DNA of 52,004 bases, from the NCBI GenBank assembly GCA_018524725.1, contig JAEUWP010000015.1:1-52004 (forward strand), written 5' to 3'. Of the stretch, positions 34,774 through 45,459 are shown piece by piece. This DNA comes from Podaxis mareebaensis. Its lineage: Eukaryota > Basidiomycota > Agaricomycetes > Agaricales > Agaricaceae. Each line of letters starts with the position of its first letter. The first letter of the stretch is position 1. The translations under genes were made by a program, and so were the position numbers. The notes below the pieces were generated by a model. It ran no database searches and was not told where the DNA came from. It was given only the letters and a program-made list of their open reading frames with translations.

Positions 34774-37234
34774 ATGTACGCTGGCTCTCCCTCTCCCTCT
34801 TCCGCCTCAGTGAGCGACTTTGATACCCATCCTGCTACATCTTCGATAAATCACTGTCCGTCGGTGAGCACCATTGACAGTTCTATCATCTCAATGATCT
34901 GAAGCTGTTTCCAGCATATGCCACGCCCTGCAAGGCGGGATCGTCCACGCACCAATGCAATATCAGAGGTCTTTCACAAAGCTCACGATTTTGTCATACG
35001 AGATTCCGTAGTGGGCAACGTGACATACAACTCCGAGACTTGTGAGATAGCTTCATCCCTCGCCGTTGCAATATGCTAAACTGGTTGCGGCAGTCATGGA
35101 GAGATTCGAGAAACATACGATACCAGGAGCCGAGTTCGACTCATCAGATCGTGATCCACCTCCTCGGTGCCACCCAGGAACCCGACTATCTATCGTGGAA
35201 CGAGCACAGGATTTCTTTACTGGCTACCGTGACGGAAAGAGGGTGTTCTGGCTCGTCGGTCCTGCTGGAGTCGGCAAGTCCGCAATCATGCAAACTCTCG
35301 CCGAAAACGCATCTTCCCCAACTTCGGATGTTGCGCTAGGCGCGTCCCTCTTCTTTTCCATCAATGGACGTAGTGATGCATCCAAAGCTATCCCCACCCT
35401 CGCCTATCAAATCGCTGTTAATCACCATCCGTATCGTCAGTTCATTCACGACAAGATGATCGACGATCCCAAACTACCGTCGAAGTCGATTCAGAAACAG
35501 TTCAGGACATTCTTTATTGAACCCTTCGCAGAACACGCCATTTATCGTGGACCCAAACCACTCCTGATCATCATTGACGGCTTGGACGAGTGTGTCGAAC
35601 ACGAGAAGCAGTGCGAGCTGGTCTCCCTCATCTCCTACTTTTCCTTGGTCTACCCCGACGCCCTTCTCACTTGGATCATTGCTAGCCGCCCAGAACCTCA
35701 TTTAACACACGCCTTCTCGCGGCCTAGCGTCGCCTTGAGCCTCGTGAAAGAGGAGATTCTGGTTGATGATGATAAAGCTCGAGCAGATGTTGAGTGTTAC
35801 CTCCGAGACGAGTTGGAGAAAATCCGGGCCAAGTCTCCCGCCCTTATGCGCTCCACTCGATGGCCGGCTGAACGTGACTTCCTCAAGCTCTCTGCTGCTG
35901 CGGATGGACTGTTTGCCTATGCCTCCGCCTCTGTTCGATTCATAGATGACCCAGCCTATGGAAACCCTGTGACTCAACTCAAGCTACTTCTCGAGGTCAT
36001 TGACGATACACTGGCTCGACTAGGGGAGAACCGAACTCATCCGATGGCCAACCTTGATGCGCTATATTCACGAATCCTTTCTCGAATACCCCCGGACGTT
36101 CTGAAGGATACCAAAAAGCTGCTGCTTCTGGCAATGGGTGGTGTGGACGGATGGGAGATCAGGCCCATGGCACATGTTTGTGACTGGTTGGCAATGACGC
36201 CAGACGTTGCATATGGTGCTCTTCACCACCTCCATTCTGTTCTTAACATTCCTGCACCTGATGCTGCTGAAAGGCATAAAATTGCTTTTTTCCATAAATC
36301 ATTTCGGGATTACCTCTCTGACTTTGCACGATCTGGGGTGTTCGAGGATGTTCCCCATGAGGTGATTGAGCTGAATTTCCAGTGTGCTATCCGAATTCTG
36401 AGGGAGGTACTGAAAGGTATGTATCATTATCCTTGTTTTGCAATCTCGCAGCTGAGTCATATCTGGTATTGCCAAAAGCTAGGGAAACTGATATGGAGCC
36501 TTCTGCGCCCATTTCACTTTACTGGACATATCAAGGTACTCCAGAAACTGATGAACGTTGCAAGTTGTATGGCAGTGCTCTTCGCACTGCCCTTGATGAT
36601 CTTGAAAAGCTGGGACATCAAAGCTCTGATGTCATTTGTACCATGAGGGCCATTGATATTCAACTCTGTCTGGTTTGGTGGGAAAATGTGGTTCCAGAGC
36701 TGTGTGATTTTCTACTTGTGAGTTTCTTTTACTCATTACATCCACTTGTCTCTGAATCTTGATACAGAATGATTGCAGAGTCACTGATCTGAAGAAATTC
36801 AATGTTCTCCAGGATATGCCACTTGGGGTGTTTAGCAAGGACAACATTGATGTAGGAGCTCGAATGCACATCCTCTTGCATAGCCAAAATGCAGACCTAG
36901 TTTCTGATCATGTACACTTGTGTGACTCTACATGCTGTGTGAGTACAATCTTGTCTCTAGTTATTTTTATCTCTGATTTAATATATTATTGCAGGAATGT
37001 TATTCTGATAGCAAGGATGAACACCATACATTGTCTGTCTTTGTCAATGAATCAGAATGCATGTGGTGGAAGCAAGTCTTTCAGGAGTTTGAGCATGGAA
37101 AAATGCACTCACCAGAACACCTTGTTACAGCATTTTCTGATATTCAAGGTAATGGTTGGGTTCTTTATAAATTTGTAGACCAAGAGGACAAATCAGGCCA
37201 ATGGGAATACTGTATACCATATATATTCAGATAA
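34774..37234 (+). CDS. NLR-3: NACHT-domain STAND NTPase with novel C-terminal module
   Basis: Exons 34774-34863, 34915-35041, 35094-36416, 36452-36717, 36768-36938 and 36995-37234 join in phase to 738 residues with no stop. Exon A is shorter than in NLR-1 and NLR-2 (30 codons, starting MYAGSPSPSS); the upstream Pro/Ser part is missing. Exon B has FHKAHDFVIRDSVV. Walker A GPAGVGKSAI lies at about residue 128 and Walker B LLIIIDGLDEC at about 229. The C-terminal module has HSPEHLVTAFSD and FVDQEDKSGQW, but fewer of the Cys seen in NLR-2. A 35-base intron (36417-36451) is required, as in NLR-1. Exons A-C are CpG-rich and exons D-F CpG-poor. The REEP fragment is upstream in the same direction. 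Role as for NLR-1, inferred from the family. Confidence 0.85.
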
Positions 37235-37639
37235 GTGTAGATATAAAGTGTGTAATTATTGTAGATAATGTACTCTATGCCACTTGTGGAAGGATGTGCA
37301 TGGGGATACCACTACTGATTATAAACAATGTCCTGTTGAGATTCCAACAGACTCTTATATTCCTCAGTGTAAGCAATCAACCCTGAAATACCTGTCAATA
37401 TCTCAGCAGGCCAGTGCTCTCATGGAATTAGTTGATTGAGATGTGTTGACATTTGGCTATTTCCTATATTGGCCTCTGTAATCTTGGTATATATGTCCTG
37501 TTACTAACATCAAGCAATTCTTTTTGTTCATCACTCATGGTCATTATTCATCTTTCATCCTCCACAAAAATGCAGACTAGTTCTTACAAATTTCTCTTGA
37601 TTACTCACTACTACATCATTTGGTCTGTTCAATTGCCCT
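37235..37639. other. Intergenic, CpG-poor, no gene recognised
   Basis: AT-rich and almost free of CpG. Short ORFs have no resemblance to known proteins. It separates NLR-3 from the next duplicated unit. Confidence 0.4.
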
Positions 37640-38437
37640 CATAAGTGAGGACTTTTCCACTTCATAGATTTGTTAGCAGAGAAATGCTACTTGAAGTAAT
37701 AATCTTGAGCTCTAATTGCCAATGACATCACTGCCCATGCTCCTTCTTCCTTGTCATGCCAGTTGTAACCATGTCTCTTGTTCACTGAGTTTGTTAATGG
37801 GCAAATTACATACTTCATATATCACTGGACATTTTCCTCCCCCTCCTCTCCTTATATAGGCCAATATCAAAAGGCTGAATACCAAATGTGCCAGAGTCAC
37901 AAGCCTTGTATCTGAGAGGGTATTGTTCTACTACACTCTTGAAAGCCTCTCCCTACTCTACATTGCCCTCCCACAAACTCAAAATTCATCATACTTTTGA
38001 ATATATGAATCCCAAATTGATACAAACCTTGTTTGAGCCAGAACACACCTATATGTGTTCTTGCAACTATGTACCTGGATGATTTACTGTCAAGCAGCCA
38101 TCACTATGGGCAACCACCAGCTGGTTGTAACATTGGTTGTTGGGAGGGATTTGGAGGAGGAAGAGAGGATGGATGTGGATCTAGCACTGGTATTGTTAGT
38201 GCAGGGAGGAAAATGCCAGGTGTGAGTGTGCTTACTGCACCTCCTAATTTCTGGATTCATGCCTCAGGACATGGAAGGCAACCAAGTGTAGAAGAGAGGA
38301 AATGACAGCTCAAGGCTGAGTTTGCAGGCTGTATTGGAGGCACTGACAATGGTCATTGAGGGTTTACCCAGGGGATCTGGGACAACATTGAGGAGCTCAT
38401 CAGATTCAGTTGTGAAATGGAAGGGACATATGAGGAA
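37640..38437 (+). pseudogene. 5'-truncated Yop1/REEP copy fused into NLR-5
   Basis: It starts with the same duplicated leader as at 33.6 kb (gagctctaattgccaatgac), then REEP exon 3 pieces from about 37920 (YYTLESLSLLYIALPQTQ-like in broken frames). AGRKMPGVSVLTAPP and ASGHGRQPSVEERK occur at 38190-38305. At about 38437 (atatgaggaatca) it joins NACHT sequence in the middle of the gene. CpG is strongly reduced. The junction seems to come from a deletion that removed the REEP tail, the NLR promoter and the first half of the NLR gene. Confidence 0.8.
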
Positions 38438-40585
38438 TCAATGAGCTGGTCTCCCTCATTTCCTACTTTTTCTTAGTGTACAGTGGTGTCCTTTTGATCT
38501 GGGTCATTGCCAGTTGTCTAGAGCCTCATTTAACACACATGGTCTCATGACCTAGTGTTACACTGAGTTTCATGAAAGAGGAGATCCTGGTTAATGATGA
38601 AGCTTGAGCAGATGTCAAGCTCTATCTCCATACTGAGTTGGAGAAAATTCAGGCAAAATCTCCCACTCTTGCACACTCTGCTCATTGGCCAGCAGAAAGT
38701 GACTTCCTCAAGCTCTCTACTGCTATAGATGGGCTATTTGCCTATGCCAATGTCACCACTTGGTTCATAGATGACCCAGCTCATAGAAACCCTGTATCTC
38801 AACTCAGGCTACCTCTCAAGGTTATCAATGATATGCTGGCCTTTGGACTGGGGGAAAACAAAACCCATCTAATGGCCAATCTGGATGCCCTATATTCAAA
38901 GATGCTTTCTTGAATACCCCTGGGCATCCTGAAGGATTCCAAAAAGCTGCTGCTTTCAGCAATGAACAACCTTGACTGGGAGAGTATGGCCAACCTATGT
39001 GACTGGTTGTTACACTCCTCTAGTTTCTGTCTGCATCCATGCCACTCTTTCCTTGATGCTCTCTTCCTTGATGCTCTCTATCTCTTCATCGCATCTGTCT
39101 TTCATCGTCTCAAGGACTCATCATCGCATCGTCCTGACTCTCATTGGTCTCACCTCGGATCTTCTGAAGTCATGTTATCTTTAGTACTCAGGCTTGGTGA
39201 TATGTTGTACAATAATAGTCTGCCTTCTGTAGATCTCATCTTACCTCAGGCTCAGTCTCCTATACTTAGAGCACCAAAGTAACTATGAAGATTCTCCTTT
39301 AGGACATGTAGGATAGCAATCACTCTAGTATTTAGATAGCTCATAAAGTAAGTAGAACTTAGCTTTACAATCATTTGTACATAGCATGAGAATAGTGAGG
39401 ACTGTCTTCTGCTTTATCTTCTTGCTGCGTGAGAGCTCTACCTGCCTTGACAGGATAACTGGCATAACAGCTAAACCTATGGAGTAGCCTGCAACCTTAC
39501 AAGTCATATCTCTCCCTAGGCAGCCCCTGCAAGATTTCCAGCCAGCCTCTAGTTCTCTCAGGAGAACAGATGGGCATTCCGCTTCAGGAACTTAATAGTG
39601 CTGGGGTGTCTTAGGACAGTATCTCTCCACACTGAGACAATGTGTAGAAACCATCTCTATGTAACACTGGTTGGCAATGACACCAGATGTTGCATATGGT
39701 GCTCTTCACCACCTCCATTCTGTTCTCAACATTCCCACACTTGACAATGCCAACAAAGATCAAATCACATTTTTCCATAAATCATTTTGTGATTACCTCT
39801 CTGACTTTGAACAATCTGGGGTGTTTGAATACATTTGCTGTGAGATGATTGAACTAGATTCCCAATGTGTTATTGAAATTCTAAAGGAAGTACTAGAGGG
39901 TATGTATTTCTATCCTTGTTTTGTGATCTCACAGCTGAGTGATTTGGGATTGCCAAAAGCTAGAGGAACTGATATGGACCCTTCTGCATGCATTTTGCTT
40001 TACTGGATATATCAAGGCAACTCAGAGACAGATGATGTACAGTATATGTTGTACTTTCAAGCTTCTTGCACTGTCTTCTATGAGAACCATACCAAGATTT
40101 GGTTGAGTACCTATTTGTGAGTTTCACTCACTTATTATATCTACTCCTTATACTCAAAGAGTGATACAGGATGACCTTGGAGTTGATGAACTTAAGGAAT
40201 GCAATGTTCTTCAGGATATGCCACTTGGAATGTTTAGCAAGGACAACATCAGTGCCAGTAAAGGACTGCCAATATGTGCCTTCCTTTAGAACCAATCTCT
40301 TACAGCCCCACCTTCACATTATTCAGAGCTCTGCAAATGTCCAAGATGTGTAAGTACATTCAGTGTGAGATTAGTCTCATGGTGACAAAATATATCAGTA
40401 CAGTATCATTAGGAGTCAGAAGGCAAGGATGGATGCTGGGAATAGAGCTTGAGTATGGAAAACTACACTCACCAGAATATCTTCTTACAGCATTTGTTGA
40501 TGCCTGTCATTTTCGTTGGGTGCAGTATAAATTTGTAGACCAAGTGGACAAATCTAGCCAATGGACATATATCTTACCATATTAA
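38438..40585 (+). pseudogene. NLR-5: NACHT pseudogene lacking its 5' half, split by a solo LTR
   Basis: It begins just after the Walker B position (ELVSLISYF), so the P-loop and Walker B are absent. It continues through WPAESDFLKLS, DALYSKMLS with a TGA, and KKLLLSAMNNLDWESMANLCDW, is cut at 39007 by a solo LTR, and resumes at 39667 (LAMTPDVAYGALHHLHSVLNIP). It reads through the 35-base intron like NLR-2 (YFYPCFVISQLSDLGLPKARG). The C-terminal module is partly lost, but FVDQVDKSSQW is present at the end. Stops and indels are numerous. Confidence 0.9.
39008..39666 (+). mobile_element. Solo LTR with 5-base target duplication
   Basis: The 659-base insert begins TGTTACAC and ends TGTAACA. It is flanked by the direct repeat ctggt (39003-39007 and 39667-39671), which restores the uninterrupted NACHT reading gactggttggcaatgac. 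Its reverse complement matches the LTR at 50676-51323 along its length, with many CG-to-TG/CA changes here. No internal element sequence remains, so it is a recombination product of one LTR. Strand is given relative to the element orientation inferred from the right-edge copy. Confidence 0.9.
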
Positions 40586-41770
40586 TTCAAATGAGCTGTA
40601 GAGATGATAAAACATATGGAACTATTGTCTGTAATGTAGTCTATGTACATAAATGAACCAAACTGTAATTTTTGACTGTAGGATCATCAGGTTGGGTGAT
40701 AGACAGTATCAAGACAAGGTACAGGAAACTCAGCAAAGACGGAAAGAAAACAGAAGAGGGGAGGGGAAAGGTAAAACGGAGAGCAGCTACTGAACACCGA
40801 ATCCCCGCCTCAAGTGGACAGGTCTGACCAAGTCCGGCACTCACGTCTGTTCCGTAACCACCACCTTTTTCTTCTCCGCCTTGGGCTTCGTCTCTCCCGC
40901 CCTCGTATGCTTCCTTCTCCTCTCTTCCTTGACCCTCCTCGCCTCCAACATCGTATGCTTGAGTTTGTCCGTCGACCGGATAGCTTTTGGTAAATGACGC
41001 GACCTATACATTTTCCATCATCAGGAACGGAAGAGAAGGGTCTAGGCAAGGGGACATACCGAGAGATTCTCGCAACCTCACTATCGACAGACCACCTCTC
41101 CTTGAGTTTGTTACGATACTCAATCGCAGCGCGTTCCCGGGCAGTGATAACACCAAGTTTCTCAGAAGCTTTGGCCTTCCATACTCGAACATTTCCATCG
41201 TCTGAGCCCGAAATTACGAACCGCGCATCTCCAGAGAACAGTGTTGATGTTACTCTAAGAAAGAGATCTATCATCAGGATCAGGATGGAGAGGTTCGGAC
41301 GTACCTCTGCATCCGCTTTGTATGATAAACCTCCGGCCTCTGCACTCCCTTTCCATCTTTGAACTGCCAAATCCTCACCGTCCTATCCCACCCTCCACTG
41401 ACAAATTCCATCCCGGTCGGACTCCACTCACAGCTCGTAACCGCACTCACGTGCGCTTTATAAATCTGTGTCGGCCGATCCAAGTGTCTCACGTCAAACG
41501 TATACAGATTATGGTCCTCCGATGCTAGGAGCAGTAGAGTCGGGAGGGTAGGTGACCATGATAGGGCTGTGGACCGGAATTGCATCACGACGCGGCGCTC
41601 GGCTTTAGAGGTGCGGATATCATATAGGGTGAACGTGCAATCGGAACCGCATGATGCGAGGACTGAAGATTCTGCGAGATTGAATTTGAGGGCGGTGATT
41701 GTTTCGGTGGAGGTTGGGAAGGTTATGTTCGAGATCGGTGATGCTCTACGGGGACGGTGGCAGCCCAAGG
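39667..41770. repeat. Right arm of a large inverted repeat
   Basis: This is the inverted counterpart of 24479-26700. NLR-5's 3' part runs rightward, then a spacer at about 40590-40840, then SOF1 copy 3 leftward. The spacer has the matching sequence catacatagactacattaca-type in reverse order. The arms are separated by about 13 kb. Endpoints are approximate. Confidence 0.8.
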
Positions 41771-41861
41771 AGATGAACTTCGAAGACAAAGAACGAGTGC
41801 CACCTCCATGGGAAGGCGGCCGGTTATTTCCGATCAACCTTGATACGCAAGGTATTCTCAT
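40841..41861 (-). CDS. SOF1/DCAF13 copy 3: truncated but open WD40 protein
   Basis: Exons 41861-41305, 41254-41060 and 41003-40841 join in phase to 304 residues with no stop. The first ~37 residues (MRIPCVSRLIGNN...) come from the NLR head-to-head region and are not Sof1-like. From SPISNITFPTSTE onward the protein matches the C-terminal WD40 repeats and tail of Sof1/DCAF13: HNLYTFDVRHLDRPTQIYKA, SPTGMEFVSGGWDRTVRIW, SEKLGVITARERAAIEYRNK, and a Lys/Arg-rich end. The N-terminal repeats are absent, so a complete propeller cannot form. It may be unexpressed, or a partial protein that interferes with the full-length one elsewhere. It shares its truncation point with copy 2. Confidence 0.7.
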
Positions 41862-42057
41862 TCGTCCAATCCCATTACATATGTATCAGTTCTCTGAAGC
41901 TTATCTCTTCGATGTAAATAGATCGGTCACTGGTCTCAACGCTGGTGCAGGATCACGGGACGTTAGCGCTGATACAGCCCTCAGCCCTCTGCTACAGCAA
42001 GTACAGCATATGTAGCTCTCTGCTTTTCGCCCTCATCTGCCCACTACCTGCACCTCC
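41862..42057. promoter_or_regulatory. Head-to-head region between SOF1 copy 3 and NLR-4
   Basis: It contains the conserved upstream element (cacgggacgttagcgctg at about 41955-41972) and a stretch shared with 28420-28480. It separates two diverging start codons by 196 bases. A bidirectional promoter is possible but not shown. Confidence 0.5.
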
Positions 42058-44329
42058 ATGGACAACACAAACTCTGCATCCCGAACATATCTTCGTCCAG
42101 TGCCGAACCCGTTGGCTCCATATTCCCCTACTCATCATACACAACCATCCAGTTCATCTCCCCAGCATCACTCCTCACCCCAACCCTCCGCACGTCCCTT
42201 ACGTCTCTTACAATCCCCTCATTATCACCACCCTAGTCAGTACTGCATGCACGCAGGCTCGCCCTCTCCCGCTTCCACCTCAGCAATCGGTTCTGATACG
42301 TATCCTGCTGCATTTTCAGCAACTCACCGCTCACCGGTTAGTACAATTGACAATGTCATTGTCTCAACGATCTGAAGCTGTTTCCAGCGTATGCAACATC
42401 CTGCAATGCAAGATCGTTTACCTCCCAGTGCCGCTTCAGGGAGCTTTCACAACGCTCATGACTTTGTTATCCGAGATTCCGTAGTGGCCAACGTGATATA
42501 CACCTCTGAAACTTGTGAGAGATAATTCACTCTTGACTATTGCCACATACTGAACTTGATGTGGTAGTTATGAAGGAATTTGAGAAACATACCATACCAG
42601 GAGCCGAATTCGACTCGTCAGAGCGTGACCCGCCTCCTCGATGCCACCCAGGAACCCGTCTGTCAATTGTGGAACAAGCTCAGGATTTCTTTGCTGGTTG
42701 CCGTGGCGGAAAGAGGTTGTTCTGGCTTGTCGGTCCTGCTGGAGTTGGCAAGTCCGCAATCATGCAGACCCTTGCCGAAAACGCATCTACCCCAATTTCT
42801 AACGCTCTGCTGGGCGCATCCCTCTTCTTCTCCATTAATGGACGCAGCAACGCATCCAAAGCCATCCCCACCCTCGCCTATCAGATCGCTGTTAACCACC
42901 ACCCGTATCATCAGTTCATTCACAACAGGATGATCGGCGATCCCAAGCTACCGAACAAGTCGATTCAGGCACAGCTCAGGACGTTCTTCATTGAGCCCTT
43001 CGCAGAACACGGCATCTATCGCGGACCCAGACCACTCCTAATTCTTATCGACGGCTTGGACGAATGCACGGACCAGGAGAAACAGTGCGAGCTAGTCTCC
43101 CTCATTTCCTACTTTTCCTTGGCCTACCCTGATGTCCTTCTCACTTGGATCATTGCCAGTCGCCCAGAACCTCATTTAATACACACCTTCTCGCGCCCTA
43201 GCATCGCCCTGAGCCTCGTGAAAGAGGAGATCCTGGTTGATGATGACGAAGGCCGAGCAGATGTCGAGCGTTACCTCCGCACCGAGTTGGAGAAAATCCG
43301 GGCAAAGTCTCCTGGCCTCGTACACTCCGCTCGATGGCCGGCTGAACATGACTTACTCAAGCTCTTGGCTGCCGCGGACGGGCTATTTGCCTATGCCACC
43401 GTCGCCGTTCGGTTCATAGACGACCAAGCTTACGGAAACCCCGTATCTCAACTCACGCTGCTCCTCGAGGTTATTGATGATACACTGGCTCAACTAGGTG
43501 AGAACAGAACTCACCCGATGGCCAACCTGGATGCGCTATATTCGCGAATACTTTCTCGAATACCCTCGGACGTTATGAAGGATACCAAAAAGCTGCTGCT
43601 GCTGCTTCTGGCAGAGAGTTTTAGTATTGATCGTGAACATAATCTTTATATCGAGCCGAAGGATAACATGGCTGCAGTTTGCGACTGGTTGGGAATGACA
43701 CCAGCTGTCGCATATGGTGCTCTTCACCACCTCCATTCCGTTCTCGACATCCCTGCACTTGACGATGCCAGTGAACGTTTAATCAAGGTTTTCCATAAAT
43801 CATTTGCAGATTACCTCGAACGATCTGGGTTGATTGAGGATCTTAGCAGTGAGGCAACTGAGGTGGATTGGCAATGCGCTATCCGAATTCTGCAGGAGGT
43901 AATAGGGGGTAAGTGCCCTATCCCCTGTTTCCCTGTTTGTGATCTGCTGGTTAAGCTGTACTTAGGGTTGCCCAAAGTTAGAGGAACAGATTTGGATCCT
44001 TCTACATGCATTTCACTTCACTGGAGACATGGTAACACATCAAATGCACAGGAGACCTTGTATGAAGAAGCTGTCCTCATTGTCCTCAATGATCTTCGAA
44101 AAAATGGGGTGCCTCGGAATTCTGATGCCATTCCTACCTTGCCAGCTACTGATATTTTTCTTTGGGATAGTACTTTCATGGAGTTTGCATATAGACCTCT
44201 TTGTGATTTCCTGTTTGCAAGTTTCCATTTATTCATTACATCACTCCTCATACTGAAACCTTGTTACAGGATGATGGCAGGATTTCTCAACTGAAAGAAT
44301 GCAATGTTCTTCAGGATATGTTGGGGTGA
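42058..44329 (+). CDS. NLR-4: NACHT STAND NTPase with truncated C-terminus
   Basis: Exons 42058-42336, 42388-42514, 42568-44216 and 44270-44329 give 704 residues if the GC-AG intron at 44217-44269 is spliced. Without that splice the frame stops at 44294. Exon A is Pro/Ser/His-rich, exon B has FHNAHDFVIRDSVV, Walker A GPAGVGKSAI lies at about residue 191 and Walker B LLILIDGLDEC at about 292. The 35-base intron seen in NLR-1 and NLR-3 is read through here (CPIPCFPVCDLLVKL). In exon E a four-base loss after CAGGATATG leads to TGA at 44327. The frame of the last exon (44464-44697, HSPECILTAF, FVDQKEKSGQW) is open and could be reached only if exon E is skipped. It is head-to-head with SOF1 copy 3. 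Confidence 0.75.
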
Positions 44330-44697
44330 CATATATGTCACCTTTCAAACCCAATGTATAAACATTCCTTCTCATTATGCAAATCTCTGTGACTGTGGTC
44401 ACTGTGTAAGTACAATCTTGTGTTTGGTTACTCCAATTCCTGATATAACATATAACATTGCAGCATGCATCATTCCAAGATAGTATGCTGGATTGTGCTA
44501 TTCAGTGGTGTGACCCACAATGTGCATGGTGGAGCCAAATCTCCAAGAAGCTTGATTATGGGAAAATGCACTCACCAGAATGCATTCTTACAGCATTTTC
44601 TGATGTTTATGGTTATGGTTGGGTGCTTTATAAATTTGTGGACCAAAAGGAGAAATCAGGCCAATGGAGATATATTATATCATATAAATTCAAATAA
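44330..44697 (+). pseudogene. Detached C-terminal exons of NLR-4
   Basis: 44330-44405 is the rest of exon E out of frame (NIPSHYANLCDCGHC-type reading). A GT donor follows, then an acceptor at 44463, then exon F, 44464-44697, open for 78 codons including the stop (CAIQWCDPQCAWW, FVDQKEKSGQW). The splice signals are intact. Exon D to F skipping would keep phase 0, since both borders fall between codons. Confidence 0.7.
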
Positions 44698-45459
44698 GTG
44701 TGGATACAGAGTGTATATAATTATTGTGTGTAATATATTCTATACTGCCTGAGGAAGAATGTGCATGATATACCATTACTAATTCTAAATAATGTCTAGT
44801 TGAAATTCCAATGGACTCTTAATGAATGACAACCCATAGCATTTAGAAAACTAGATCCAAATTCTAAATTAACAAAAATGGTTCAAGGGTCCTTAGCCAA
44901 CCAAGCCAATGTACAAATCAAGCATGCTTGACAGTGGATCTTGAAACCTGCTCTGTTCTAAACCTTGTGTCTAGAAGAGGTCCCCCCCCCTTCTAGACCA
45001 AACAACATGTTCTAAACACTAACTTCAAGCTCTGACTTCTCATGTGGCTCTTCCCACTTCATATCTAATCCCTGAATCACCTCCTGCTTATTGTCTCCAT
45101 GCTGTGAGTGCTGCCACACTCAGTTGTTCCTCCTGGGTAATGATGATAGTCATTCTAAGTACAGAAACCCCCAAATTAGCCCAAATCAAGGCTGCAGTAA
45201 GTGCCCAGTACACTGGAATTTTGCCAGTGAAAGTATTCAAAATATCTTTATCAGCCTCATGTTCACTGACACTGTATGACACAAAACTTGCATGCAGCAA
45301 GGAGAGCATCCTATCAGAACTAAAAAAGCAATCTCAAAGTAGTTATCAGATGGAACTTGGAGTCAGTAACACAGTATGTAAAGGTGTAAGGATTGGTAGA
45401 TTGTCCTTCACTCACTAATGTCACTCTTTCTTCTCATCTTATTACTATCTTTCATTTCA
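44698..45459. other. Intergenic, CpG-poor, with a small hairpin
   Basis: No gene is recognised. An inverted repeat tctagaag / cttctaga (44970-44977 and 44990-44997) encloses a run of nine C at 44982-44990. The rest is CpG-poor and may be decayed repeat DNA. Confidence 0.4.

Noticed and set aside
38160..38305. Plus-strand ORF with Gly-rich start as a new gene
   Set aside because: It is the REEP C-terminal fragment (SGHGRQPSVEERK) and shares its breaks with the other copies.
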